Below are positions 9,076 to 17,555 of a DNA stretch of 64,000 bases, in pieces (the stretch's first letter is position 1; every line of letters starts with the position of its first letter). The translations under genes were made by a program, and so were the position numbers. The stretch is from Bacteroides ilei. Lineage in GTDB: Bacteria > Bacteroidota > Bacteroidia > Bacteroidales > Bacteroidaceae. The notes under the pieces were generated by a model. That model searched no databases and was not told the DNA's origin. It saw only the letters and a program-made list of their open reading frames with translations. Where the stretch lies: the NCBI RefSeq assembly GCF_900128495.1, contig NZ_LT635801.1, positions 1,809,997 through 1,873,996 on the forward strand, read 5' to 3'.

Positions 9076-9100
9076 CTCCGGAAATTATCAGTTTCCGGAG
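9076..9100. terminator. Bidirectional terminator between convergent genes
   Basis: A 9-bp perfect stem CTCCGGAAA/TTTCCGGAG with a 7-base loop. On the minus strand it is followed by eight T, ending transcripts of the clostripain operon. On the plus strand a weaker GTGTTCTTTT follows, downstream of the winged-helix gene. Confidence 0.85.
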
Positions 9101-9106
9101 GTGTTC

Positions 9107-9208
9107 TTTTATCAAGTTCTTTTCAGAATATTCCTTGAATTTCTTCGGAAAATAACTTGATATTCTTTCTTGTTTATCAAGTTCTTTTCCTGAAAATACC
9201 TTCATCTT
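9107..9208. repeat. Degenerate ATCAAGTT repeat cluster
   Basis: ATCAAGTTCTTTTC occurs at 9111-9124 and again at 9176-9189, and AACTTGAT (9154-9161) is the inverted form. The gap between the convergent genes is largely made of these T-rich units. A similar cluster is seen at 31.67-31.80 kb. Confidence 0.5.
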
Positions 9209-9230
9209 TGAGGTTAGGCGATAAGGTGTG

Positions 9231-10488
9231 TCAGTTACCTGCCGAAGCGGCTACAGAATCCCATCCGGCAGCCTTGTACCATGCGATGGATGAGCGGTAG
9301 TAATTGTTCCAGCTCCTGTTGACCAATGTAGGCAGGTACATGCCTATGCCGCAGAATTTGTCTTTGTCGGTTATGATGTCATACGGCCATTGGTTGAATG
9401 TATCGATACAGTCTTGCGCTACGACGGTTTCGTCCAGAACCTGCTTGAAATCCTGAGGCAGGGAACCTCCGTTCAAAGCCTTGATGACTTCGGCCACGTC
9501 GAAAGAGAAATATTTGAAGTCGGAAGCGTAGGAGCTGGTTACGCCGAATTGCTGTATGGTGGTATAGTCCAATGCATTCAGCTCTTCTATGTGGGTGGTC
9601 AGCTGATTTTTCACAGCTTCGGCCAGTTCTTCCATCTTGGTACAGTCTACTGCGGCAAATGTCCCCCAAAGACCTTCCGATCTGTTGTATGAGATGATGT
9701 TGCTGCATACAGATGTCCAGTTGACATTGGCCGAGAACAGATCGTCCATCAGTCTGTGGTAAGGGATACCGTCGGCAGGAGTTTCCATGGCCGAAACCAG
9801 GCAGTAGTGTGTAGCGTTACGCAGTTCGTAGCATACTTCAGTCGTTCCCATCATGCAGGCGTCGAAGGCGATGTAGTCCAGGGTACTGTTTGAAAAGCTC
9901 CGTTCCATGGTCTGGGCGAATTCCGGGAGGTTGATTACATATACTCCGTCCACCCCGATGGAGAACGTGCTTATGCCGCTGTTATGCACCGGTTCACCCT
10001 CCAGCCATCCGGTGGCATGTGAGCCGAACAGCAGTCCGTAACTCAATGCAGGGGCTATAGTCTGCATTTCCTTGAGGTTGGCTTCCATGACCGCCGCATC
10101 GGTCGATACTCCGGCTATGGCAGTATGTACGTCGGCCTGTGCCACTATGTTCCTGAAGTTTTGCAGAGAGTCGGCCAGTGCCGGCTGGTTGTTTATGTTT
10201 CCGTAACCGTCGGTCTTGTATACCAGAATTTCGGCTTGTCTGATGCTGGGGTTACTGCTGCTGGGCTTGTAGTAGATTACCAATGTAGATTGTTTTTTCT
10301 GCCGGGCCAGTCCCTGGTACATCCAGATGACATTCTGCTGGATATATCCGTCGAGGTTGTTGTTGGCAGCCAGATATGCCAGTATGGTACGTTCGTTTTT
10401 TTTCGGCAGGAGTAAGTCCCGGTGTATCGTCCGAACATGCGGCAAGCATCAGGACTGAAATGACATAAAACAGGAATTTTTTCATCAT
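9231..10488 (-). pseudogene. Clostripain-family (C11) cysteine peptidase lipoprotein, frameshifted
   Basis: Two overlapping frames together make one protein. The upstream frame starts at 10488 with MMKKFLFYVISVLMLAAC, a lipoprotein signal (LAAC), and reads SDDTPGLTPAEKK. After an A8 tract (T8 at 10396-10403 on the plus strand) the other frame continues NERTILAYLAANNNLDGYI to the stop at 9231. One A fewer would fuse them into about 419 residues. The body is a C11 peptidase: His in LLFGSHATGWLEG and Cys in AFDACMMGTTEV, the clostripain/gingipain-fold dyad. Family members cleave after basic residues. It follows a small secreted-protein gene by two bases. Phase variation, a true mutation or a sequencing error would all look like this. 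Confidence 0.8.
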
Positions 10489-10490
10489 GA

Positions 10491-10901
10491 TCAGTATTGT
10501 TCGGCTTTTTGGAATTTGAAGTCGGGTGCCGTAATGTCACGGATCACCAGTGCGCCTCCTTTCTGGTATTTCTCTTTCAGTTTGTTCACTTCTTTCTGCA
10601 GCTTCTTCTTCTTGATGTTGTAGTAGATGAAGCAGGTGCGGTTCTTGCCGTTGAGGTGCTGTTCCAGGTAATCTTTCAGCTGCATGCTGTACTGTGAACG
10701 TCCTTCCAGCAGATCGCTTTTGTTCAGGAAGGCGCTGTCTACATACTGTATGTCTGTAAAGTAGATCAGGGAATCTGTAAATGAGGCGGAGACTCCAGCA
10801 ATATATACGCCGTATTTGTTCTTGTCTTTCGGGGTCTGTGCACAGACGGGGATAATCATTGATGCGATGAGTAGCCCGCAAAGGATTTTGATGTTTCGCA
10901 T
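10491..10901 (-). CDS. Small secreted protein of unknown function
   Basis: A 136-residue protein with a signal peptide (MRNIKILCGLLIASMIIP, cleavage near VCAQ). The mature part is mixed alpha/beta with a lysine-rich stretch (IKKKKLQKEVNKLKEKYQKG). I do not recognise a named domain. It lies immediately upstream of the clostripain-like gene with only two bases between stop and start, so the two are co-transcribed and possibly act together in the envelope. A Bacteroides-type promoter lies 23 bases upstream of its ATG. Confidence 0.75.
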   Translation of the reverse strand: MRNIKILCGLLIASMIIPVCAQTPKDKNKYGVYIAGVSASFTDSLIYFTDIQYVDSAFLNKSDLLEGRSQYSMQLKDYLEQHLNGKNRTCFIYYNIKKKKLQKEVNKLKEKYQKGGALVIRDITAPDFKFQKAEQY

Positions 10902-10923
10902 GACATTTAATTTTTATTGAAGG

Positions 10924-10955
10924 CAAAAGTAAGCAATTGCGTGAAATTACGGAAA
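10924..10955 (-). promoter_or_regulatory. Promoter of the secreted protein-clostripain operon
   Basis: On the minus strand TACTTTTG (10924-10931) matches TAnnTTTG. TTTC (10952-10955) lies 20 bases upstream, one mismatch from TTTG. Confidence 0.6.
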
Positions 10956-11000
10956 TGCTGAAATGGGAAATTCATGATGGGAACCTATAAAAAAACAAAA

Positions 11001-11035
11001 GATGTAACGTCGGGGTTTTGCCCCACCGTTACATC
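11001..11035 (-). terminator. Terminator of rpoD
   Basis: Stem GATGTAACG/CGTTACATC is extended by GGGG/CCCC near the loop. On the minus strand it is followed by TTTTGTTTTTTT. It lies 31 bases after the rpoD stop. Confidence 0.9.
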
Positions 11036-11066
11036 CTTGATTGTCTTTTGAGAAATCAGTCTTATC

Positions 11067-11927
11067 TTACCCCAGATAAGATTTGAGCAGCTTGCTACGA
11101 GAATTTTGTCTTAATCTTCTGATAGCTTTTTCTTTGATCTGGCGGACACGTTCACGGGTGAGCCCGAATTTGTCGCCGATTTCTTCCAATGTCATTTCCT
11201 GTGTGTTGATACCGAAAAACATCTGGATAATCTCCTTCTCCCTTTCGGTCAGCGTAGAAAGCGCCCGGTCGATTTCCCTTGAAAGTGATTCATTAACCAG
11301 TGAGCGGTCTGCCATAGGTGAATCGTCATTCACCAATACATCCAACAGGCTGTTGTCTTCTCCTTCAACAAACGGAGCGTCTACCGAAATGTGCCGTCCC
11401 GATACTTTCAGGGTATCGGAGATTTTGTCGACTGGAATCTCGAGTTCGTCGGCCAGTTCTTCAGGTGAAGGGCGGCGTTCGTTTTCCTGTTCGAATTTAG
11501 AGAAGGCCTTACTGATCTTGTTCAGTGAACCTACCTGGTTCAACGGAAGACGTACAATACGTGACTGTTCGGCGAGCGCCTGAAGGATAGACTGGCGGAT
11601 CCACCATACAGCGTAGCTGATGAATTTGAAACCACGGGTCTCATCAAACTTTTCGGCAGCTTTGATCAGTCCCAAGTTTCCTTCATTGATCAGGTCCGGA
11701 AGACTTAATCCCTGATTCTGGTACTGTTTTGCGACTGATACAACAAATCGTAGGTTTGCACGTGTAAGTTTCTCTAACGCGGCGCGGTCGCCTTTGCGGA
11801 TACGTTGGGCGAGTTCCACTTCTTCTTCAACTGTAATAAGGTCTTCACGGCCGATTTCCTGTAAATACTTGTCAAGAGAAGCACTCTCTCGGTTAGTGAT
11901 ACTTTTGGTAATCTTTAGTTGTCTCAT
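11067..11927 (-). CDS. rpoD: Primary RNA polymerase sigma factor (sigma-ABfr type)
   Basis: The housekeeping sigma factor that recognises the -33 TTTG / -7 TAnnTTTG promoters seen across this window. At 286 residues it lacks the long region 1.1 of E. coli sigma-70, as is typical for Bacteroidetes. Regions in order: 1.2 ([12 protein letters not shown], about 18-29); 2 ([52 protein letters not shown]); 3 ([13 protein letters not shown]); and 4.2 helix-turn-helix ([20 protein letters not shown]) followed by KEKAIRRLR. All are intact. It is monocistronic with its own terminator. Confidence 0.97.
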   Translation of the reverse strand: MRQLKITKSITNRESASLDKYLQEIGREDLITVEEEVELAQRIRKGDRAALEKLTRANLRFVVSVAKQYQNQGLSLPDLINEGNLGLIKAAEKFDETRGFKFISYAVWWIRQSILQALAEQSRIVRLPLNQVGSLNKISKAFSKFEQENERRPSPEELADELEIPVDKISDTLKVSGRHISVDAPFVEGEDNSLLDVLVNDDSPMADRSLVNESLSREIDRALSTLTEREKEIIQMFFGINTQEMTLEEIGDKFGLTRERVRQIKEKAIRRLRQNSRSKLLKSYLG

Positions 11928-12250
11928 TATTATATAACGAATTTGGCTTACAAAATTGCAAAAAAACTTTCAAACTTCATCCCTTTATTAAGAAAGATTA
12001 AATATATAACTGACTTTTTGTCTGTAAAAGAATGACAGGTCTCTGATATATTAACGTTCTTCATGCAGGAATGTTCAAGTTTTAAGTTCTATTTTTTTGT
12101 ATATACAAAATTTGTGCCGTTAAATAGCCATGTTATTTGTTCTTTAGTTTTTGCCTGTTATTAACAGGTTGATTGCTAGCTTATTGTCTTTTTTGTGGCG
12201 AAACCGGATATGGGTATGCCGTTTTTGCAGCAGAAACTCCGGGTACATTT
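11928..12250. other. Intergenic region upstream of rpoD, no gene seen
   Basis: 323 bases of A+T-rich sequence between dinB and rpoD, both on the minus strand. It holds a short palindrome TTGTATATACAA near 12100 and a small hairpin CCTGTTATTAACAGG near 12153 without a T-tract. I see no open reading frame with coding character and no convincing consensus promoter, although the rpoD promoter must lie here. Confidence 0.5.
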
Positions 12251-13336
12251 TTACCGGTTGAAATCGAGGCTGAGCTGGATCCATTTTTCTTTTCCGGAGT
12301 CTTCTTTTTCTTCCGGCGGATTGGAGACTGAAAGTCCTATCAGTCGGATAGGGTGATTCTGATAATCAACTTCTTTTAACAATTGTTTTGCCAGCGGAAG
12401 TATATCTTTGAGATTGTATAGGGGAGTATGTACACTTTGGCTGCGGGTAATCTGTGTAAAGTCGTGGAACTTGATTTTCAGAGTCAGGGTTGTTCCGGAG
12501 AAATTTTTCCGCTGCAGGCGTCCGATGAGTTCGGTCGCTACGTGGTAAAGTTCAATGATTACGGACGATTGCAGGGAGATGTCTTTCTCCAGTGTATGTT
12601 CACAACCTATTGACTTACGTATACGTACAGCTTCTACGGGACGGTCGTCGATTCCCCGTGCAAAGTTGTAGTAGATTTGTCCCGCTTTTCCGAATTGGCG
12701 TACCAGCATGTCCAACGGGCATCGTTTCAGGGTTTCGCCGTTATAGATTCCCAGTGAATACATTTTTCTTGCGGTTACAGGTCCGATGCCCCAGAAAGAC
12801 TTGATGGGGAGTTTGGCAATGAACTTTTCAGCCTGGTCGGGGTGTATGGTACAGAGTCCGTCGGGTTTCCGCAGATCGGAAGCGATCTTTGCCAGAAACT
12901 TGTTATATGAAACACCGGCAGATGCCACGAGGTGCAGTTCCTCCCGGATTCGCCGTTTGATTTCGCGTGCGATATCGACTGCCAGTTCGATGCCTTTTTT
13001 GTTTTCGGTCACGTCCAGGAAAGCTTCATCCAGGGATATGGGTTCGACCATGTCGGTGTAGTCGTGGAATATGGAATGGATATGGGCAGAGATTTCCTTG
13101 TATACGTCCATCCTTCCTTCAACGAAGATGAGTTGCGGGCAAAGCTTCATGGCCTTTACAGACGACATGGCCGAGCGTACTCCGAACTTCCGTGCTTCAT
13201 AGCTGGCCGTGGCCACAACCCCACGTTTCTCGGCATGCCCCACTGCGATGGGTTTGCCCTGTAATTCAGGATTGTCGCGCTGCTCTACGGAAGCATAGAA
13301 CGCATCCATGTCGATATGAATGATTTTCCGGTTCAT
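12251..13336 (-). CDS. dinB: DNA polymerase IV (Y family)
   Basis: An error-prone translesion polymerase. At 361 residues it has the standard Y-family order: IIHIDMDAFYASVEQRDNPE at the N-terminus with the metal-binding DMD, SLDEAFLDVT with the catalytic DE, the thumb/HhH segment FWGIGPVTARKMYSLGI, and the little-finger domain (RIRKSIGCEHTLEKDI). The C-terminal end (EKWIQLSLDFNR) resembles the clamp-binding QLsLdF peptide, so beta-clamp interaction is likely. It is divergent from tsaC. No SOS operator can be judged by eye. Confidence 0.95.
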   Translation of the reverse strand: MNRKIIHIDMDAFYASVEQRDNPELQGKPIAVGHAEKRGVVATASYEARKFGVRSAMSSVKAMKLCPQLIFVEGRMDVYKEISAHIHSIFHDYTDMVEPISLDEAFLDVTENKKGIELAVDIAREIKRRIREELHLVASAGVSYNKFLAKIASDLRKPDGLCTIHPDQAEKFIAKLPIKSFWGIGPVTARKMYSLGIYNGETLKRCPLDMLVRQFGKAGQIYYNFARGIDDRPVEAVRIRKSIGCEHTLEKDISLQSSVIIELYHVATELIGRLQRKNFSGTTLTLKIKFHDFTQITRSQSVHTPLYNLKDILPLAKQLLKEVDYQNHPIRLIGLSVSNPPEEKEDSGKEKWIQLSLDFNR

Positions 13337-13380
13337 GCTGGTACTTGAAACACTATTTCATGCAAATTTAATGAATGTTT

Positions 13381-13413
13381 TTTGGGCAATCATAAAAATC
13401 ATTTGTACTTTTG
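13381..13413 (+). promoter_or_regulatory. tsaC promoter
   Basis: TTTG (13381-13384) and TACTTTTG (13406-13413) match the Bacteroides -33 and -7 elements with a 21-base spacer. They lie 31 bases upstream of the tsaC ATG. Confidence 0.7.
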
Positions 13414-13444
13414 TCGTAATTGTAAAAACTAGCGAGACGTCATT

Positions 13445-14011
13445 ATGATGAAAGATGAAATTAAGAAGGCATGTGAGGTCATGCAGAAAGGCGGCGTAAT
13501 CCTTTATCCGACTGATACGGTGTGGGGAATCGGCTGCGATGCGACAAACGAAGAAGCTGTAAAGAGAGTTTATGAAATCAAGCACAGGGCTGACAGCAAG
13601 GCGATGCTGGTCCTTGTCGACAGTCCGGTAAAAGTGGATTTTTATGTACAGGATGTTCCTTCCGTGGCATGGGATCTGATCGATATGACCACCAAACCTC
13701 TTACCATCATTTATGACGGTGCACGTAATCTGGCGCCCAATCTGCTGGCGGACGACGGTAGCGTGGGTATCCGTGTTACAGGAGAAACGTTCTCCAAGGA
13801 ACTCTGTTTCCGTTTCCGCAAAGCGATAGTCTCTACATCGGCCAATATCAGCGGACAACCGGCTCCGGCCGTCTTTTCCGAAATAAGCGAGGATATAAAG
13901 AATGCGGTCGATTATGTGGTGGATTTCCGCCGTGACGAAACCGGACACCCGAAACCTTCCAGTATAATAAAATTGGGTAAAGGTGGTGAAATCAAGATTA
14001 TCAGAGAATAA
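13445..14011 (+). CDS. tsaC: L-threonylcarbamoyladenylate synthase
   Basis: Makes threonylcarbamoyl-AMP from threonine, bicarbonate and ATP for the t6A37 modification of ANN-decoding tRNAs. The 188-residue single YrdC/Sua5 domain shows the signature GGVILYPTDTVWGIGCDA (about 17-34), YEIKHRADSKAMLVLV, and the late STSANISGQPAP. It lacks the extra C-terminal Sua5 domain. It begins a probable operon with the ClC channel (14 bases downstream) and fmt, ending at the terminator at 16.86 kb. MtaB, encoded at 39.6 kb, methylthiolates t6A, so both enzymes of the ms2t6A route are in this window. Confidence 0.93.
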   Translation: MMKDEIKKACEVMQKGGVILYPTDTVWGIGCDATNEEAVKRVYEIKHRADSKAMLVLVDSPVKVDFYVQDVPSVAWDLIDMTTKPLTIIYDGARNLAPNLLADDGSVGIRVTGETFSKELCFRFRKAIVSTSANISGQPAPAVFSEISEDIKNAVDYVVDFRRDETGHPKPSSIIKLGKGGEIKIIRE

Positions 14012-14025
14012 ATCAGGATGGTCAA

Positions 14026-15825
14026 ATGGAGCTAGCAGAAGAAAAAATCGGTTTTCTTGAGCGCTTTATCAATTGGCGTGTTAAGCATATCAAGGATCGT
14101 CAGTTTATCTTGATCTTGAGCTTTCTGGTGGGGATATTTACTGCATTGGCGGCCTATATCCTGAAATTTCTGGTGGAATACATCAAAGAGTTCCTTACCG
14201 AGAATTTCAATCCGATGGAAGCCAACTGGATGTATTTGGTTTATCCGGTTGTAGGTATTTTCCTGACAGGCCTGTTTATCCGTAAGGTGGTGCGTGACGA
14301 TATCAGTCATGGGGTAACGAAGATTCTGTATGCGATATCGCGAAAGCAGAGCCGTATCAAACGGCATAATGTCTGGTCGTCGGTCTGTGCTTCTGCCATA
14401 ACTATCGGCTGTGGTGGATCTGTCGGCGCTGAAGCGCCGATCGTATTGACCGGATCGGCTATAGGTTCTAATCTGGGCAGTATTTTCCGTATGGACCATA
14501 AGACATTGATGCTGTTGGTGGGATGTGGTGCCGCCGGTGCCGTTTCGGGTATTTTCAAGGCTCCTATAGCCGGACTGGTATTTACCCTGGAGGTCATCAT
14601 GATTGATCTGACCATGGCTTCCCTGCTTCCGTTGCTGATTACCAGTGTCACTGCAGCTTCGGTCTCTTATCTGCTTACAGGAACCGAAGCGATGTTCCAG
14701 TTCCACCTGGATTATCCGTTTGCCCTGGAGCGTATTCCGTATGCCATAGGTCTCGGTATCTTCTGTGGTTTGGTTTCCTGGTATTTTACACGGGCCATGA
14801 ACTGGATTGAAAACATATTCAGGCGTTATCCTAATCCGTATGTGAAGTTTGTTATCGGCGGTTCGATGCTGAGTATCCTGATCTTCCTTTTTCCGCCGCT
14901 TTACGGTGAAGGTTATGATACGATCAGCCTGCTGCTGAACGGTACTTCCCAGGCCGACTGGAATACGGTGATGGACCGTTCCTTCTTTTATGGAAACGGG
15001 AATCTGCTGGTGGTTTATCTGTTGCTTATTATCTTATTGAAGGTTTTTGCCTCCAGTGCAACCAATGGAGGTGGAGGTTGCGGTGGTATTTTTGCTCCCA
15101 GTCTGTTTTTGGGATGTATAGCAGGTTTTGTCTTTTCGTATGTGTGCAACATGCTTCACATCGGTAATGTGTATATTCCGGAGAAGAATTTTGCGCTGAT
15201 GGGTATGGCCGGACTAATGTCGGGCGTCATGCATGCTCCGCTCACAGGTATTTTCCTGATTGCCGAGCTTACCGGAGGTTATGACCTTTTCCTGCCGCTG
15301 ATGATTGTCTCGGTGTGTGCATACCTTACCATCATCGTATTCGAACCTCACAGCATCTACTCCATGCGTCTGGCCAAGTCGGGCGAGCTGATTACTCATC
15401 ATAAGGATAAGGCCGTACTTACATTAATGAATATGGAAAGTATCATAGAGACAGATTTCCTGAAAGTACAACCGGATATGGATCTGGGAGATATGGTCAA
15501 GGTCATTTCCAAGTCGTCTAGAAACTTGTTTCCTGTAACCGAGCCTACCGGTGAGCTGATCGGAATCGTTTCGCTGGATCATATCAGGAAGATCATGTTC
15601 AGGCAGGAACTTTACCACCGGTTTACCGTAGAACGTTTCATGGAGAGCCCTAAGGCCTGTATCATCAATACCGATTCGATGGAAACGGTCATGGAGAAGT
15701 TTGACAAGACCGGTTCCTGGAATTTGCCGGTTGTGGATTCTGAAAATAAATATATGGGTTTTGTATCAAAGTCGAAGATGCTGAATACGTATCGGCAGGT
15801 GATGGTCGACTTGTCGGCGGAATAA
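14026..15825 (+). CDS. ClC family chloride channel/antiporter with CBS pair
   Basis: A 599-residue inner-membrane protein with about ten to eleven hydrophobic helices and two C-terminal CBS domains (about 455-595; for example LFPVTEPTGELIGIVSLDHI and SWNLPVVDSENKYMGFVSK). The ClC selectivity segments are visible: GCGGSVGAEAP, where E136 corresponds to the gating glutamate of the GREGP motif, and GGCGGIFAPSLFLG, corresponding to GxFxP. The gating glutamate favours H+/Cl- exchange rather than simple channel behaviour, but the proton glutamate cannot be assigned by eye. The CBS pair suggests regulation by adenosine nucleotides. It lies between tsaC and fmt on the same strand. Confidence 0.93.
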   Translation: MELAEEKIGFLERFINWRVKHIKDRQFILILSFLVGIFTALAAYILKFLVEYIKEFLTENFNPMEANWMYLVYPVVGIFLTGLFIRKVVRDDISHGVTKILYAISRKQSRIKRHNVWSSVCASAITIGCGGSVGAEAPIVLTGSAIGSNLGSIFRMDHKTLMLLVGCGAAGAVSGIFKAPIAGLVFTLEVIMIDLTMASLLPLLITSVTAASVSYLLTGTEAMFQFHLDYPFALERIPYAIGLGIFCGLVSWYFTRAMNWIENIFRRYPNPYVKFVIGGSMLSILIFLFPPLYGEGYDTISLLLNGTSQADWNTVMDRSFFYGNGNLLVVYLLLIILLKVFASSATNGGGGCGGIFAPSLFLGCIAGFVFSYVCNMLHIGNVYIPEKNFALMGMAGLMSGVMHAPLTGIFLIAELTGGYDLFLPLMIVSVCAYLTIIVFEPHSIYSMRLAKSGELITHHKDKAVLTLMNMESIIETDFLKVQPDMDLGDMVKVISKSSRNLFPVTEPTGELIGIVSLDHIRKIMFRQELYHRFTVERFMESPKACIINTDSMETVMEKFDKTGSWNLPVVDSENKYMGFVSKSKMLNTYRQVMVDLSAE

Positions 15826-15844
15826 CATAATTTTAAAAGGAAGT

Positions 15845-16816
15845 ATGGATAAGAAAGATTTGAGAATTGTTTATATGGGAACTCCGGAATTTGCCGTAGA
15901 AAGCTTGAAGCGGCTTGTGGAGGGAGGATATAATGTAGTGGGTGTCATTACCATGCCCGATAAACCGATAGGGCGTCATGGAAGTGTCCTGCAGCCGAGT
16001 CCGGTCAAGCAATACGCTGTTTCCCAGGGTTTGAAAGTACTTCAGCCCGAGAAGCTGAAGGCCGAAGACTTTGTAGAGGAACTTCGTTCTTTGAAGGCCG
16101 ACCTGCAGATTGTGGTAGCTTTCCGTATGCTGCCGGAAATTGTCTGGAATATGCCCCGCTTGGGTACGTTCAACTTGCATGCTTCCTTGTTGCCCCAATA
16201 CCGGGGGGCGGCACCTATCAACTGGGCTGTCATCAACGGTGATACAGAAACGGGTATCACTACATTTTTCTTGAAGCATGAGATTGATACCGGTGAGATC
16301 ATTGACCAGGTGCGTGTTCCTATTGCCGATACGGATAATGTGGAGGCAGTATATGACCGTCTGATGTATCTGGGAGGTGATCTGGTAGTCAAGACTGTGG
16401 ATTCCATTCTGGCGGGAACAGTCAGGACAATTCCTCAGGAAGAGCTGGCCCGTGCGGAAGAATTACGTCCGGCTCCTAAAATCTTTAAGGAGACCTGTCG
16501 TATCGATTGGAATGCAGGAGTGAAAAAGGTGTATGATTTTGTTCGTGGACTTTCTCCTTATCCGGCAGCCTGGACCGAACTTTGCCAGACGGATTCTGCT
16601 CCTGTAATGCTGAAGATTTACGAAACATCCAAGGAATTCTGTGAACCTGCGTCTGCTCCAGGTACCGTGGTGACCGATAAGAAAAGCTATTTCAAGATAG
16701 CTTCTACCGACGGGTATGTGAATGTCTTGTCATTGCAACTGGCAGGAAAAAAACGTATGTCGGTAACAGATTTTCTGAGAGGATACCGTCATTCGGATGA
16801 GACATATGTGAAATAA
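15845..16816 (+). CDS. fmt: Methionyl-tRNA formyltransferase
   Basis: Transfers the formyl group from 10-formyl-THF to initiator Met-tRNA. At 323 residues it has the usual length. The formyltransferase Rossmann domain shows VYMGTPEFAVESLKRLVEGG, the active-site stretch FNLHASLLPQYRGAAPINWA and TGITTFFLKHEIDTGEI. A C-terminal OB-like domain starts near 205 (ETCRIDWNAGVKKVYDFVRG). It is the last gene of the tsaC operon; the terminator follows about 40 bases after its stop. Confidence 0.97.
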   Translation: MDKKDLRIVYMGTPEFAVESLKRLVEGGYNVVGVITMPDKPIGRHGSVLQPSPVKQYAVSQGLKVLQPEKLKAEDFVEELRSLKADLQIVVAFRMLPEIVWNMPRLGTFNLHASLLPQYRGAAPINWAVINGDTETGITTFFLKHEIDTGEIIDQVRVPIADTDNVEAVYDRLMYLGGDLVVKTVDSILAGTVRTIPQEELARAEELRPAPKIFKETCRIDWNAGVKKVYDFVRGLSPYPAAWTELCQTDSAPVMLKIYETSKEFCEPASAPGTVVTDKKSYFKIASTDGYVNVLSLQLAGKKRMSVTDFLRGYRHSDETYVK

Positions 16817-16856
16817 CGGTAATAGATATATAAATAGATATATAATATTGAGGAGG

Positions 16857-16891
16857 AACTCCGGTTGCCCGACAGGTAGCCGGAGTTTTTT
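16857..16891 (+). terminator. Terminator of the tsaC-clc-fmt operon
   Basis: ACTCCGG (16858-16864) pairs with CCGGAGT, followed by TTTTTT. The loop is GC-rich. Confidence 0.85.
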
Positions 16892-16958
16892 GTCTAAGAG
16901 CTTTCGGATCTTGATTGTTAAAACAAATTAATGTGATATTTTTCTACAGGTGATGCAG

Positions 16959-16966
16959 TATTTTTG
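16959..16966 (+). promoter_or_regulatory. -7 element upstream of the ECF sigma gene
   Basis: TATTTTTG matches TAnnTTTG, 19 bases before the start codon. No good -33 TTTG is seen at the right distance, so regulation by another sigma, including autoregulation, is possible. Confidence 0.4.
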
Positions 16967-16985
16967 TTCTCCGTCTATTTAATGT

Positions 16986-17555
16986 ATGAGATTAGGTAAG
17001 AAAACAGAGATGTCGGAAGAAGAGTTATCGTTGCAGTGCAAACGAGGAGACAGTCATGCGTGCCGTATGTTATATGAACGGTATGGTGGAGGGCTTATGG
17101 CTATCTGTCTCCGTTATATCGGGAATAAGGATAACGCCGAAGATGTGTTGCACGATGGATTTATACGTATCTTTCAGTCTATCAAGAAGTTTACATACCA
17201 GGGGGAAGGCTCTCTGAAAGCATGGCTTTCGAAAATTATGGTCAATGAAGCATTGGGGTATCTGAGAAGGCAGAATGTGCAGGCACAGCAGGAAGTGTTG
17301 ATGGAGGATATTCCCGATACGGCTGATGATGCTGACAGTCTGGATGATATTCCTCAATCGGTTCTGATGAAGATGATTTCGGAACTTCCCGACGGATACC
17401 GGAATGTGTTCAACCTGTATGTGTTCGAGAACAAAAGCCATAAGGAAATTGCGTCTCTGCTCGGTATAACCGAGCATACCTCATCGTCTCAGTTTTACAG
17501 GGCAAAGAGTTTATTGATAAAGAAAATAAATGAATATAGAAGAAACGAAGAATGA
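16986..17555 (+). CDS. ECF-type RNA polymerase sigma factor
   Basis: A 189-residue sigma-70 family protein with only regions 2 and 4. Region 2 spans about 15-90 (DSHACRMLYERYGGGLMAIC, NKDNAEDVLHDGFIRIFQSI, the latter with the core-binding DAEDVLQ-like motif). Region 4 spans about 125-180 (LPDGYRNVFNLYVFENKSHK, EIASLLGITEHTSSSQFYRA). The next gene overlaps its stop by four bases (ATGA) and encodes a membrane protein with an anti-sigma-like N-terminus. The two form a sigma/anti-sigma pair. It resembles the Das partners of dual membrane-spanning anti-sigma factors reported in B. thetaiotaomicron. Target genes are unknown. Confidence 0.92.
   Translation: MRLGKKTEMSEEELSLQCKRGDSHACRMLYERYGGGLMAICLRYIGNKDNAEDVLHDGFIRIFQSIKKFTYQGEGSLKAWLSKIMVNEALGYLRRQNVQAQQEVLMEDIPDTADDADSLDDIPQSVLMKMISELPDGYRNVFNLYVFENKSHKEIASLLGITEHTSSSQFYRAKSLLIKKINEYRRNEE

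Noticed and set aside
12153..12167. CCTGTTATTAACAGG hairpin as terminator of dinB
   Set aside because: No T-tract on either strand and it lies nearly 90 bases past the dinB stop.
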